Positions 1-8,479 of a stretch of DNA of 64,000 nucleotides are shown in pieces. The DNA comes from JAGWBF01 sp965116325 (GTDB lineage: Bacteria; Chloroflexota; Dehalococcoidia; Lucifugimonadales; JAGWBF01): the NCBI GenBank assembly GCA_965116325.1, contig OZ220675.1, forward strand, positions 434,001 through 498,000, in the 5' to 3' direction. Numbering within the stretch: the stretch's first letter is position 1; each line of letters opens with the position of its first letter. The translations under genes and the position numbers were made by a program. The notes beneath the pieces are model-generated. The model was not told the origin of the DNA, searched no databases, and worked only from the letters and a program-made list of their open reading frames with translations.

Positions 1-2
1 CC

Positions 3-695
3 GGCGAGGCTGTGGAGGCGGCCCGCGCTGCGGAGTCGGGCTGGAATGACCCCGATGTCCGGGCCATGGTCGACGACATTACGGGCCGGACTGCCTGCGG
101 GAACAGGGCAGCCAATCTACAGAGCGTCTTCGAGGAGGCAGGAACAACAGACTTCGCGGGGCTGGCCAGGCTGGATACAGAAATGCGCGCCGCTTCGCCC
201 ATATTCGGTCTGAGAAACGACGCCGTCTTGTGTGCTGTGGGAGAGGCTGATGGCGAGAATATGCGGTTCTTGCAAGGGCTTGCCATAGCCGACAACAACG
301 AGGTCCTGGAGGCCCTCGGATACCCGCAGACAACGGAACCCGCGACTGCTCCTCCACATCGGATCAGAATCATAGCCAGGATGGCTGAGGACGGGCGGAT
401 CGAGCACGGTATCGAGCTCGCCAGCGGCGTCCAGATGGTGCCGTCCAAACGCTATCTGCCGGCCAACTCTCCCGCCGGCGAATGGCGAGTCAGCAGCGAC
501 GTTACGGCGGACAACGATCCTATCGGCAGGATTCAGTCGAGGCGCTTGGCCGACGGCAGGGTTGAGGTAGCTTTTGTTACTGCATCGGGCGAGACTATCA
601 CTCCCGACCCACGTTTCTTGAACGCCGATATCCCAGCGGGTGTATGGCTTCGCAGCGGCGAGATTTCCGTGCCCTCGGGGCAGAGCCTGGAGTAG
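3..695 (+). CDS. Hypothetical protein with C-terminal tandem repeat, 5' partial
   Basis: I do not recognise this family. The frame is open to the left edge of the window, so the true start may lie outside; the first start codon inside is GTG at 12. The last third holds two imperfect repeats of about 50 residues, each with the pattern DGR-(I/V)-E, a short strand, a GxxxxP/SxRxL(P/N)A stretch and AGxW (AGEWRVSSD and AGVWLRSGE). This suggests a small beta-rich domain duplicated in tandem. It ends just before a perfect hairpin that separates it from recN on the opposite strand. Confidence 0.6.
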   Translation, partial: GEAVEAARAAESGWNDPDVRAMVDDITGRTACGNRAANLQSVFEEAGTTDFAGLARLDTEMRAASPIFGLRNDAVLCAVGEADGENMRFLQGLAIADNNEVLEALGYPQTTEPATAPPHRIRIIARMAEDGRIEHGIELASGVQMVPSKRYLPANSPAGEWRVSSDVTADNDPIGRIQSRRLADGRVEVAFVTASGETITPDPRFLNADIPAGVWLRSGEISVPSGQSLE

Positions 696-716
696 CAGCG
701 GGCTTCGAGGAATACT

Positions 717-742
717 GCAGCACCCGGCCAGCCGGGTGCTGC
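717..742. terminator. Perfect 12-bp hairpin between convergent genes
   Basis: GCAGCACCCGGC at 717-728 is exactly complementary to 731-742, with two bases between. It lies between the stop of the first gene (+) and the stop of recN (-), so it can serve both strands. No clear T-run follows on either side, so termination is inferred from position and stem strength. Confidence 0.55.
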
Positions 743-764
743 GAGCATTGGATCCTACCGGGCC

Positions 765-2549
765 TTAGCAGAGGTTTCCGTCGCTTTCCTTCCAGCCCTT
801 CGCCTGCTCCAGCATCTCAAGGGCATTGTTGCGGGCTGCACCCGTACCGGAGCCGAGCATCTGGCTAAGCTCCGCTACCTTGGCTTCGTCAGCCAAGACC
901 TCCACTAAAGTTACGGTCCTATTGTCCGAGGCAAGTTTTGCGACCTTAATGTGCCGGTCTGCATAGCTCGCAATCTGCGGGAGGTGGGTGACACATAGCA
1001 CTTGGTGACTCTTGGACAGTCCCCATAGCTTTTGTCCCAGGACACTTCCGACTCGACCCCCTATGCCTGCATCCACCTCGTCAAACACCAAAACCGGGAT
1101 CTGGTCCGCTTCACTCAAGACACTCTTTATGGCGAGCATCAGCCTGGAGGCCTCGCCGCCGGAGGCGATCCTGGCCAGGGGTCGCGGTGGTTCGCCCAAG
1201 TTCAAGGAGATCAAGAACTCCACCGAGTCTATCCCTGTGGCGCTTAAGGCGAAGCGCCTAGCATCTTCTCCGTTTGAAAGTGTGGCACCCCGGCCTGGGT
1301 CGCCAGTCCAAACCGGCACACCATCCTCAGAGGGTGTTTGATTGATATCCACGTGCACCTGAGCGCGTTCCACGGCCAGGCCGGCGATCTCTCCCTCCAC
1401 GGCATCAGCCAAGCTCGCGGCTGCTTCGCGCCGTCGCTTAGAGAGCTGTCCTGCCACCTCGCCAACCTGCCGACGAAGCTCCACCTCTTGAGATTTCAAC
1501 CCCTCGGCGCGCTCTTCGCTGCGATCCAAGTCATCAAGGTCTTCGGAAACCTTCTCAGCAAATCCCAGGACTTCCTCGATGGTGCTGCCGTACTTCCTCT
1601 TTAGACCCCTGATCAAGTCCAGGCGCCCCTCAAGTTCCTGAAGACGTTCGGGGTTGTATTCGATGCTGTCGCGATAGCTCCGTAGTGTGCGCCCCAACTC
1701 GTCTATTTGGTGGGTCAAGGCGTTTGCCGCCTCAAATTCCTGGGTGACCGAGGGGTCCAGTTTCCCCAGCTGTGCTAGATGCTGGGTTACCTGTCCCATC
1801 AAGTCAATGACCGAGTCTCGCTGGTCGGGGCTGTCGTACAGGGCGCGATATGCTTGGTCGGAGAGCATGATGATTTGTTCTGCGTTCGCCAACCTGTCCC
1901 GCTCGAGGGCCAGGTCTTCGTCCTCGCCTTGCCGAAGGTTAGCGGAACGGATCTCTTCCATCTGATATCTGAGAAAATCCACCCGCTGGGCAAGCTCCCG
2001 TCCCTCCACCTGGAGCCGATCCAACTCCCGGCGCACGTCCGTCAGGTGGCGGACCCCCTCCGTCACCTGGGTATGGAGCTCCCATAGCCCGCCAAACTTG
2101 TCCAGGATGTCTATGTGCTCACGGACGCGGAATAAGGACAGGTGCTCATTCTGGCCGTGGATGTCCACTAGGTATTCAGCCAGAGCGCTCAACAGCCTGA
2201 GAGGCACGATGCGCCCGTTCACTCGACACAAATTGCGCCCATCCAGGTTGACCTCACGGGCTAGAATCAGCTCCTCCTCACCAGTGTCAATCTCGTATTC
2301 ACCCAGAGCGCCTCTGATCTTCTGCACAAGGTCGCCGTTTAGCAGGAAGACGCCCTCTACCCTGGCCTGAAGTGTCCCGGAACGCACATTGCCCGCGTCG
2401 GCCCGTCCACCTAATAGCAGGCTCAGCGCATCTACGATGATGGACTTGCCAGCCCCGGTTTCCCCGGTTAGAACGTTAAAGCCGGGTTCCAGCTCCATTT
2501 CAAGCTGCTCTATCGTTGCGAAGTTGGTGATGCTGATGAATCTGAGCAT
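765..2549 (-). CDS. recN: DNA repair ATPase RecN
   Basis: SMC-like ATPase that helps repair double-strand breaks. The Walker A motif GETGAGKS lies near residue 30. The ABC signature is ASGGEASRLMLA, and Walker B with its D-loop reads VLVFDEVDAGIGG. Between them is a long Arg/Glu/Leu-rich stretch that fits the coiled-coil arms. I chose ATG at 2549 because the typical RecN start (LRFISITNFATIEQLE) follows at once; an in-frame start 12 codons upstream adds unconserved sequence. At about 594 aa it is slightly longer than most RecN proteins (about 550 aa). It is apparently monocistronic. Confidence 0.95.
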   Translation of the reverse strand: MLRFISITNFATIEQLEMELEPGFNVLTGETGAGKSIIVDALSLLLGGRADAGNVRSGTLQARVEGVFLLNGDLVQKIRGALGEYEIDTGEEELILAREVNLDGRNLCRVNGRIVPLRLLSALAEYLVDIHGQNEHLSLFRVREHIDILDKFGGLWELHTQVTEGVRHLTDVRRELDRLQVEGRELAQRVDFLRYQMEEIRSANLRQGEDEDLALERDRLANAEQIIMLSDQAYRALYDSPDQRDSVIDLMGQVTQHLAQLGKLDPSVTQEFEAANALTHQIDELGRTLRSYRDSIEYNPERLQELEGRLDLIRGLKRKYGSTIEEVLGFAEKVSEDLDDLDRSEERAEGLKSQEVELRRQVGEVAGQLSKRRREAAASLADAVEGEIAGLAVERAQVHVDINQTPSEDGVPVWTGDPGRGATLSNGEDARRFALSATGIDSVEFLISLNLGEPPRPLARIASGGEASRLMLAIKSVLSEADQIPVLVFDEVDAGIGGRVGSVLGQKLWGLSKSHQVLCVTHLPQIASYADRHIKVAKLASDNRTVTLVEVLADEAKVAELSQMLGSGTGAARNNALEMLEQAKGWKESDGNLC

Positions 2550-2745
2550 GGCAATGTCCGATGGGCCCGCGCGATGCTTGACCACCGCCCGGCCGTTCTA
2601 CCACCCTTTGAGTTAGTCCTGCAACGTCAAGCTTTAAGGACTGAGAAACCGAAAACCATCCGGTTTATGTCAAGTCTTTCGAAGGCTAGCCGAATGGTGC
2701 GCACTTGGGGCGCTGGATTCCCTCTGAGATCCTGAATAGAAAGCC

Positions 2746-3759
2746 CTAGGTGCGGTGGAGTACCGACTGGGAGCCGGAACCGACGTTGGAGCGGTCCCTC
2801 GAAACCGGGGACAGGGGTGGGTCCCCCATGAGCACTCTTCTGACGTTTTCGAAGGCGTATTGCACTGACCGACCAGATCCTTCGGCGCTGGAACCTGCCA
2901 TGTGGGGACTCAAGACCACATTGTTCAAGGCCAGCAACGGATGCTCGGCAGTCATGGGTTCCGACTCGAAGACGTCCAAACCGGCGCCTGCTATTACGCC
3001 GTCGTGCAGCACTTCGCAGAGAGCATCCTGGTCTATAACCGGACCCCGGCTGGTGTTGATCAAGAAGCTGGAGGGTTTCATCATTGCCAGCTGGTCTTTC
3101 CCGATCATCCCTCGAGTCGACGGCGTAAGGGGAACATGGAGGGTGACAAAGTCTGACTCCCGCAGCAGCTGCTCCAAGGAGGTCGGCTCGGCAGCCAGCT
3201 CCCGCTGAACGTCGACGGCAACCTCTGACCTCGTATGGTATATCGTCCTAACTTCGAATCCCTTGAGTCGTCTCGCTACTGCCTGACCTGCAAATCCGAA
3301 CCCAATAATTCCCACAACCTTGCCGTTGATCTCAACTAGTCGAGAAGGGGTCAGATTCCCATGCCATCGGCCTTCTTTCACTGAGACGTGCATTTCCAGC
3401 ATTCTTCGGCACAAGGAGATCATCATGCCGATTGTGTGTTCAGCCATCGTAGGCGCATTTATCCCTGAGTTGTTGGCCACGGGAATGCCCAAGTCGAGGA
3501 TTCCTTCTATATCCAGGCGGTTGTAACCCGAGGACAGAGTCTGGACTAGTTTAACCTTGGGACAATCCTCAAGCAGCTTTGCGGGGAACCATGGGGGCGT
3601 TGCGATCACCGCGTCTGCCTCCCGGCAAAGGGGGACCTTTTCCTCGTCTGGCAAGGCCAGATCCACCCAGGTGACATCCATGTCCGGCGGTGCTAAGTCC
3701 AGGATGAACTGAGGACGCTGCCTCTCGGGGGCCAAAAGCGCCACCCTCCATTTGCTCAC
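2746..3759 (-). CDS. D-isomer-specific 2-hydroxyacid dehydrogenase
   Basis: NAD(P)-dependent oxidoreductase of the SerA/D-lactate dehydrogenase superfamily, reducing a 2-keto acid or oxidising a D-2-hydroxy acid. The Rossmann motif GFGFAG is present. The three catalytic positions can be seen: Arg in NTSRGPVID, Glu in DVFESEP and His in LSPHMAG. The substrate cannot be told from the sequence. The GTG at 3759 is chosen because GAGGAGG sits about 6 nt upstream; the longer frame to 3807 has no such site. About 337 aa, normal for the family, with no ACT domain. It lies downstream of ssrA on the same strand. Confidence 0.88.
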   Translation of the reverse strand: MSKWRVALLAPERQRPQFILDLAPPDMDVTWVDLALPDEEKVPLCREADAVIATPPWFPAKLLEDCPKVKLVQTLSSGYNRLDIEGILDLGIPVANNSGINAPTMAEHTIGMMISLCRRMLEMHVSVKEGRWHGNLTPSRLVEINGKVVGIIGFGFAGQAVARRLKGFEVRTIYHTRSEVAVDVQRELAAEPTSLEQLLRESDFVTLHVPLTPSTRGMIGKDQLAMMKPSSFLINTSRGPVIDQDALCEVLHDGVIAGAGLDVFESEPMTAEHPLLALNNVVLSPHMAGSSAEGSGRSVQYAFENVRRVLMGDPPLSPVSRDRSNVGSGSQSVLHRT

Positions 3760-3914
3760 TTCATGCCTCCTCGCCTGCCCACTGATTCCCCGATTATATT
3801 GGCTCACGGTCCTGTGCTTGCTGCCTGAGGAGAGCTCTTGGGCCCAACACTAGCTATGGCCGAGAGAACCGGCGCAAGCTTACATACAGAGGCGGGGGAT
3901 AGTTTTGCTAGGGT

Positions 3915-4266
3915 TGGTGGAGACGGGGGAGGGTCGAACTCCCCGTCCAGAAGGCAGCCCAGCTAGATATACTACAGGCTTATCCGGTCCTTAACTCTCG
4001 CCCTGCCGTGCTTCACCGGCATAACATGGCAGGCCTCAGCCGATGTTTCTTGAGCTGCCCTTATCGGCGTCTGGACAACAGCATCCCGGAATTATGGCGC
4101 CTGTGACCCAACCTCCGGGCATGGTCGGGGCAGACGAGCCGCCAGTTTAGGCGGCTAGGGCGAGTTCACGTTCGCCAGTTACTGTTTTGCCACCTGTTTA
4201 GCGAGGTGGATGGCACCTCGGCCTGCGATCCTCCAGGTTGGTCCCCTGTCGAACCCACGCGTCCCC
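3915..4266 (-). ncRNA. ssrA: Transfer-messenger RNA (tmRNA), tag GERELALAA
   Basis: 352-nt tmRNA for ribosome rescue. The 5' end GGGGACG (4266-4260) pairs with the 3' strand CGTCTCC, which is followed by ACCA ending at 3915. The 5' domain has the conserved GTTCGAC stretch, and the 3' end has a T arm with GTTCGACC. The conserved segment TAAGCCTGTAGTA lies upstream of the T arm. The tag reading frame runs from GGC at 4176 to TAA at 4147 and gives GERELALAA, followed by a hairpin around the stop (GCCGCC-TAAACT-GGCGGC). The tag ends in ALAA as expected for protease targeting. The gene fills what otherwise looks like an empty intergenic region; 3760-3914 and 4267-4400 show nothing else. Confidence 0.95.
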
Positions 4267-4410
4267 AGATGTGTGAACACCCATATTATCCCACTTCTCA
4301 CGCTTCCCCGTCCAGTGCCGAGCTGTCCATTCCCCTTCGATTTCCCCCGGCCCGAACCGCCAAGTCGGGAGCACTGGGTCGTCCAAACCTTTCTTAACTG
4401 GTTGGATCAT

Positions 4411-4710
4411 CGTCATTGCGGCGGAGGCCGCAATCTAGGACGGAGCGTCTCCGGGTTGCCGGCTGCCTCCAACATAGCGATCGACATGGCAGTAGGGAGT
4501 CTGGTTCCATCCCAAGGTATCCTGGATTGCGGCCTCCGCCGCAATGACGGCAAGGCCTGCCTCTTGCCGTCGTCCTCGCGAAAGCGGGAACCTACCTTGA
4601 CCTGCAGCACGGTGGGAATGGGGACATAGACTCCCGCTTTCGCGGGAGTGACGAAAATTCGGCCTTCCCAGTCTTTCGTCGTACCGGCCTCCGTCGCGAT
4701 GACGACAGGT
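4411..4710. repeat. Cluster of REP-like palindromes
   Basis: Two related palindrome families are interleaved. Family A is ATTGCGGC-(4 nt)-GCCGCAAT, at 4415-4434 (loop GGAG) and 4526-4545 (loop CTCC, so inverted relative to the first); a decayed copy with GGCCTCCGTCGCGATGACG lies near 4687-4706. Family B is CTCCCGC-TTTC-GCGGGAG at 4631-4648, with a diverged copy (CTCGCGAAAGCGGGAA) at 4575-4590. Copies are followed by TGACG, a feature of dispersed intergenic REP elements. Another family A copy is at 8488-8507. No gene is seen between 4267 and the promoter near 4762. Confidence 0.75.
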
Positions 4711-4761
4711 GGTCGCAATATCGATCGACACCGGTATAACAAGACAGACCCTCAGGCGTGG

Positions 4762-4767
4762 TATATT
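4762..4767 (+). promoter_or_regulatory. Candidate -10 box (TATATT) for the MetF-like gene
   Basis: TATATT at 4762-4767 lies about 36 nt upstream of the preferred TTG start. No good -35 box is seen (AAGACA near 4741 is the best candidate). It supports starting translation at 4803 rather than at the in-frame GTG at 4758, which precedes the predicted transcript start. Confidence 0.4.
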
Positions 4768-4802
4768 GTCCCTTAGTTCTTAATGCGAGAATCGGAGAAG
4801 CG

Positions 4803-5669
4803 TTGAAGATCACCGAAGCTTGGGAAAACCGGGGCAGCCGACCGCTGTTCGTGTGCGATTTCTCGCCTCCCCGCTCCGCCGACCCAGCGGTCCTGGAGCA
4901 GGCGCGGAGTCTGGACGCCGACTTCATCAGCGTGGCCTACAGCCCCGGGCGGGCAGTCCGGGCCGACTCGGCCATGCTGGCCGCCGCCATCAGGAACAAC
5001 CTCCAGAAGGAGGTTATGTTCACCATCGCAACCCGGGACATGAACAAGCTGGCCCTCCACAGCCACCTGCTGGGCGCCCGCCTGCTGGGGTTGGAGAACG
5101 TGGTGGTGGTGGGGGGAGACCCCCTGAGCGCCAGGGACCTCCGCAGGACCCAGGCTGTCAACGACGTCTCCCCCTCGGAGTTCATCGGGTCTATCAGGGA
5201 CATGAGCGCGGGCACCGATTTTCGAGGCACCAAGCTCCAGGACAGCATCGACTTGTGCGTAGGCGGCTCCATCGACATTGGTCGCGGGCCAGCCCGGGAG
5301 GCCTCCCTTACCTATCGCAAGGTCCAGGCGGGGGTCCAGTTCTTCCTGGCCCAGCCCGTCTGGTCGGCAGACAGCGTCAAGGAGTTTCTGACCGCCTATC
5401 GCCGGGTCGCCGGGGAGGAGCTGCGACAGCCGGTCTTCTGGGGAGTGCATGTGCTGGAGTACAACAGCGTCGTCTTCGGCGATCTGCCCTTCTGGGTCAG
5501 GGAAGAGCTTGACGGCGATCGTTCAGGCACCGACATCGCCATGGACTTACTGCAAGAGCTCACCGCTGATGGCATCCGGTCCTTCTACCTGGTGCCCCCG
5601 GTCTTGCGGGGCGGGGCCAGGAGATACGAGGCCGGTCAGAAGGTCCTGGCAGCAGCCAGGGACCTGTAG
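4803..5669 (+). CDS. MetF-like methylenetetrahydrofolate reductase family protein
   Basis: TIM-barrel flavoprotein of the methylenetetrahydrofolate reductase family, which reduces 5,10-methylene-THF to 5-methyl-THF in one-carbon metabolism. The diagnostic block is TIATRDMNKLALHSHLLGA followed by GLENVVVVGGDP, matching the T(C/A)RDxNxxxLxSxLLGAxxLG-(I/L)-xN(V/I)L-GDP pattern. FVCDFSPPR near residue 15 corresponds to the usual VxxEixPPk, with Asp where the family often has Glu. About 288 aa, like bacterial MetF. TTG at 4803 is preferred because GGAG lies 5 nt upstream. Stand-alone family members can act as corrinoid-protein partners, so the exact substrate is open. Confidence 0.8.
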   Translation: MKITEAWENRGSRPLFVCDFSPPRSADPAVLEQARSLDADFISVAYSPGRAVRADSAMLAAAIRNNLQKEVMFTIATRDMNKLALHSHLLGARLLGLENVVVVGGDPLSARDLRRTQAVNDVSPSEFIGSIRDMSAGTDFRGTKLQDSIDLCVGGSIDIGRGPAREASLTYRKVQAGVQFFLAQPVWSADSVKEFLTAYRRVAGEELRQPVFWGVHVLEYNSVVFGDLPFWVREELDGDRSGTDIAMDLLQELTADGIRSFYLVPPVLRGGARRYEAGQKVLAAARDL

Positions 5670-5672
5670 CCC

Positions 5673-6635
5673 TTAGCCCTGGGCCGGCGTCTCCCCTTCG
5701 TCCTGGGAGGCTTCCGAGGGAGCCTCATCGCCATCATCTGCACCCTGCCTTAGCTCGCCGCGGTCCGCCGCCAGGGCTGTCTTCATGGCGTCGATAGCCA
5801 CCTCTATCTGATCATCGTCGGGAATCCTGGTGGTCAGGCTCTGGAGCAGGATGCCGGGATAGCCGACAGCCCGGGCGATGGGGTTGGTGAGGTGGGCGCC
5901 GTTGAAGCGGATCACCTCGTAGCTGATGGAAGCGATCACCGGGACGAAGATGATCCGTGAGGTGACCAGCCACCAGAAGGGTTCCCGCGGGATGAAGGCG
6001 AACACCAGAACCGCCACCACAGCCACCGTCAGCAGGAAGGCGGTGCCGCACCGGGGGTGGGCTGTGGGAAACCGCCGGACGTTCTCCACCTCCAGGGGCA
6101 GGTCCGCCTCGTGGGTATGCACAGCCATGTGCTCAGCCCCGTGGTAGGCGAACACCCTCCGGACATCCTTCATCAGCCCGATGACTGCTATGTATGCAAT
6201 TAGCACGGCCAGGCGGACGACCCCTTCGATCAGGTTCACCAAGGGCTCCGAATCGATCACGTTTTCCAGGGGCGAGGTGGCGAAAAGGGGCATTAAGAAG
6301 AACAGGCCGATTCCGGCGGAGAAGCCGATGGCCATGGTCATGATGGTCATCCAGCGGGGCATCTCCTGCTCCTCGCCCATCTGGTCGGCCATGGCGATGG
6401 ACGCCGAGCGATTGAGGGCCTTTATGCCCAGCATCAGGGTCTCGATGAGCACGAGCATGCCCCGAAGCAGGGGCACCCTGCGGATGGGCCCGGAGAATAC
6501 CTGGGACAGGGGTTCGGCGCTGGACTGGATACGCCCGCTCTGGCGGCGCACCGAGAGGCTGAAGTGGCGCCGTCCCCGGATCATCACCCCTTCTATGACC
6601 GCCTGGCCCCCGTAGAAGAACTGGGGTTCAGCCAA
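5673..6635 (-). CDS. DUF1385 (YqhQ-like) integral membrane protein
   Basis: Conserved membrane protein of unknown function. The family opening FYGGQAVIEGVMIRG is at the N-terminus. Several hydrophobic segments follow, including a pair around residues 100-165 and another pair after the conserved block YHGAEHMAVHTHEA...HPRCGTAFLL. The His/Cys-rich block is the hallmark of the family and may bind metal (inference). The last 40 residues are acidic and probably disordered. TTG at 6635 is chosen because GGGGAGG lies 7 nt upstream. It follows rpmE on the same strand, a linkage common in Chloroflexota and Firmicutes, but a terminator-like hairpin stands between them. Confidence 0.85.
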   Translation of the reverse strand: MAEPQFFYGGQAVIEGVMIRGRRHFSLSVRRQSGRIQSSAEPLSQVFSGPIRRVPLLRGMLVLIETLMLGIKALNRSASIAMADQMGEEQEMPRWMTIMTMAIGFSAGIGLFFLMPLFATSPLENVIDSEPLVNLIEGVVRLAVLIAYIAVIGLMKDVRRVFAYHGAEHMAVHTHEADLPLEVENVRRFPTAHPRCGTAFLLTVAVVAVLVFAFIPREPFWWLVTSRIIFVPVIASISYEVIRFNGAHLTNPIARAVGYPGILLQSLTTRIPDDDQIEVAIDAMKTALAADRGELRQGADDGDEAPSEASQDEGETPAQG

Positions 6636-6696
6636 GGTCAACCCTCCCCGCGACGACTGGGACCCGGCAGGGCCCCGAAACAACCCCTGAAATAAC

Positions 6697-6730
6697 GAGG
6701 AAGGACTCCCCGTTCAAAGAGTCCTTCCTC
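6697..6730 (-). terminator. Hairpin after rpmE
   Basis: GAGGAAGGACTC at 6697-6708 pairs perfectly with 6719-6730 around a 10-nt loop. In the minus direction the stem is followed by GTTATTTC, a weak T-rich tail. It lies 38 nt past the rpmE stop and before the DUF1385 gene, so it likely sets the ratio of ribosomal protein to DUF1385 transcript. Confidence 0.7.
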
Positions 6731-6768
6731 AAAAGGTCTGGCCCCAACAGGTCTGGCATAGAAGCCGG

Positions 6769-6972
6769 TTACTCCAGGTTGAACCGGCGCTTGAGGCGTT
6801 CTATCCTGCCCTCGGTGTCCACCACCCTCTGCTGTCCGGTGAAGAAGGGATGGCACTTGCTGCATATCTCCACTCGCAGGTTTTCCTTGGTTGCCCCCGT
6901 TACGAACACGTTCCCACAGGAACAGGTGACGGTGGCGTTCTCAAAGTAGGCGGGATGTATCTCTTGCTTCAT
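6769..6972 (-). CDS. rpmE: 50S ribosomal protein L31 (zinc-binding form)
   Basis: 67-aa large-subunit protein that bridges the ribosomal subunits. The zinc ligands of the C+ form are present: Cys17 and Cys19 (CSC) and Cys37 and Cys40 (EICSKC). The stretch HPFFTGQQRVVDTEGRIERL is the signature of the family. ATG at 6972 follows AGGAAG closely; a longer upstream frame is only the shadow of rpmA. It is third in the rplU-rpmA-rpmE group, 19 nt after rpmA. Confidence 0.97.
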   Translation of the reverse strand: MKQEIHPAYFENATVTCSCGNVFVTGATKENLRVEICSKCHPFFTGQQRVVDTEGRIERLKRRFNLE

Positions 6973-6991
6973 ATTCTTCCTACGATGCGGG

Positions 6992-7258
6992 CTATGCCGT
7001 CGCTTCCACGGGGTAAACGCTGGCCCTGCGCCTGCCCTTGGTGGCCCACTCGAACTTGACCTTCCCATCCACCAGGGCGAAGAGGGTGTGGTCCCGGCCG
7101 AGGCCCACGTTGCGCCCGGCATGGATGCGGGTGCCCCGCTGTCGCATGATGATGTTGCCCGTGGTTACCAGCTCGCCGTCATAGCGCTTGACGCCCAGTC
7201 GCTTGGAGTTGCTGTCGCGCCCGTTGCGGGAGCTTCCGCCTGCCTTCTTATGGGCCAT
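6992..7258 (-). CDS. rpmA: 50S ribosomal protein L27
   Basis: 88-aa large-subunit protein near the peptidyl transferase centre. It begins MAHKKAGGSSRNGRDSNSKR, so the conserved N-terminal arm starts directly and lacks the cleavable leader found in Firmicutes L27. The core GNIIMRQRGTRIHAGRNVGLGRDHTLFAL is typical. The start overlaps the rplU stop in a TGATG junction, and GGAGG lies upstream inside rplU, so the two are translationally coupled. Confidence 0.98.
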   Translation of the reverse strand: MAHKKAGGSSRNGRDSNSKRLGVKRYDGELVTTGNIIMRQRGTRIHAGRNVGLGRDHTLFALVDGKVKFEWATKGRRRASVYPVEATA

Positions 7259-7791
7259 CAGCTAGCCTCCCTTTCCGAATCCTCGGCATCCTCGAGGTCA
7301 TCGCCCTCCTCGGACTCCTCGACCTCGAGGGTATCTTCTCCATCATCTTCGTTCAGGAACTCCTCGGAGTCCTCTTCCAGGGCTTCCGGCTCGTCCCCAT
7401 CAGTGTCCCCATCCAAGAGGACCTCGGCGACGACCTCTTCGGCCTCCGTGACATCCTCTATGCCTATCTCCTCATCGCCGAGCATGATGCTGGTAACAAG
7501 GAGTCGGGTGTACTGCTGGCGGTGGCCCTTCTTGCGCCGGTAGCGCACCTTGCGCTTGTACTTGAAGACGATGATCTTATCGTCCTGGCCGTGGGCCTCC
7601 ACCTGGGCGATGACGCTGGCATTGGGCACCAGGGGTTCGCCGATGACCACGTCGCCCTTGCGGGAGACGGCAAGGACATCGCCGATCTCCACGTAGGAGC
7701 CGGTCTCAGCCTGGAGCCGGTCCACATCGATAACAGCGCCAGGCACCGCCTTGTACTGCTTGCTTCCCGAACGAAATACTGCGTAGTCCAT
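7258..7791 (-). CDS. rplU: 50S ribosomal protein L21 with long acidic C-terminal tail
   Basis: The first 105 residues or so are a normal L21, ending in the RNA-binding segment KYKRKVRYRRKKGHRQQYT. After that comes a tail of roughly 70 residues, mostly Glu and Asp with few hydrophobics, so the protein is 177 aa against the usual 100-110. The tail is likely disordered. ATG at 7791 is chosen because L21 starts with MDYAVFRSG; an ATG-free extension to 7803 reaches the predicted transcript start. The leader is only about 12 nt. Confidence 0.95.
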   Translation of the reverse strand: MDYAVFRSGSKQYKAVPGAVIDVDRLQAETGSYVEIGDVLAVSRKGDVVIGEPLVPNASVIAQVEAHGQDDKIIVFKYKRKVRYRRKKGHRQQYTRLLVTSIMLGDEEIGIEDVTEAEEVVAEVLLDGDTDGDEPEALEEDSEEFLNEDDGEDTLEVEESEEGDDLEDAEDSEREAS

Positions 7792-7809
7792 AATAATCCG
7801 CAACTGCTG

Positions 7810-7838
7810 ATTCTATGCCGCAGGCTGGCGTGTGTCAA
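7810..7838 (-). promoter_or_regulatory. Consensus-like promoter for rplU-rpmA-rpmE
   Basis: On the minus strand TTGACA (7838-7833) is followed by a 17-nt spacer and TAGAAT (7815-7810). The predicted start is near 7803, leaving a leader of about 12 nt before the rplU ATG, too short for an L21-binding regulatory leader. Confidence 0.85.
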
Positions 7839-7866
7839 GGCGAATGGCGGGGGAGAGGGGATAATA

Positions 7867-8260
7867 AATGTCTCCGCCGGCGAAGAGGGGACTGCAGGAC
7901 GTATCCAATGATCCCCCTTCCCTTGATGGGAGGGGATTAAGGGGAGGGTGAAACGCAGAAGAGAGCTTCTTCACGGGCAGTGTATGCTCCCCCTCAGCCT
8001 AACCCTCTCCCTCCAGGGGAGAGGGGAGTCAAAATGTCTCCGCCAGGGGGCGAGGGGACTGCAGGAGGCATCTAATGATTCCTCCCTCCCTTGATGGGAG
8101 GGGATTAAGGGGGCGCTGAAACGCAGAAAAGAGCTTCCTTGCGGGCAGGGGTCCCCCTCCCTCGATGGGAGGGGATTAAGGGGAGGGTGAAACGCAGAAG
8201 CGGGCTTCTTTGCGGGCAGGGTGTGTCCCCCTTACCCTAACCCTCTCCCTCGGCCCGCCT
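7867..8260. repeat. Three direct copies of a GA-rich intergenic repeat
   Basis: A unit of about 57 nt containing GATGGGAGGGGATTAAGG, then GAAACGCAGAA and AGCTTC..CGGGCAG, occurs at 7923-7980, 8091-8148 and 8162-8218. The first two are also preceded by a shared stretch AATGTCTCCGCC...GAGGGGACTGCAGGA (from 7867 and 8033). C-rich stretches such as TAACCCTCTCCCTC between copies are complementary to the G-rich parts, so the region can fold strongly. No open frame is convincing between 7839 and 8543. Confidence 0.8.
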
Positions 8261-8479
8261 TCTCCTTTCCCTTTCGATTTCCCCCTTCGAGAGCCTCAGG
8301 ACAGGCTCAGGACAAACGGATGGCGGGCCAGGGGAGTACCTGCCTTGTTCGCCAAGGGGACGGCTAGTACAATGGCCTTGCTGGCCCGCTGAGGCCAACA
8401 TCCCCCAAGGGGGCCTTTCATCACAGTTAAGACATCGTCAGGCTGGGCTCTGATGCTGGCTTGCCGGTGGTGAATCCAA

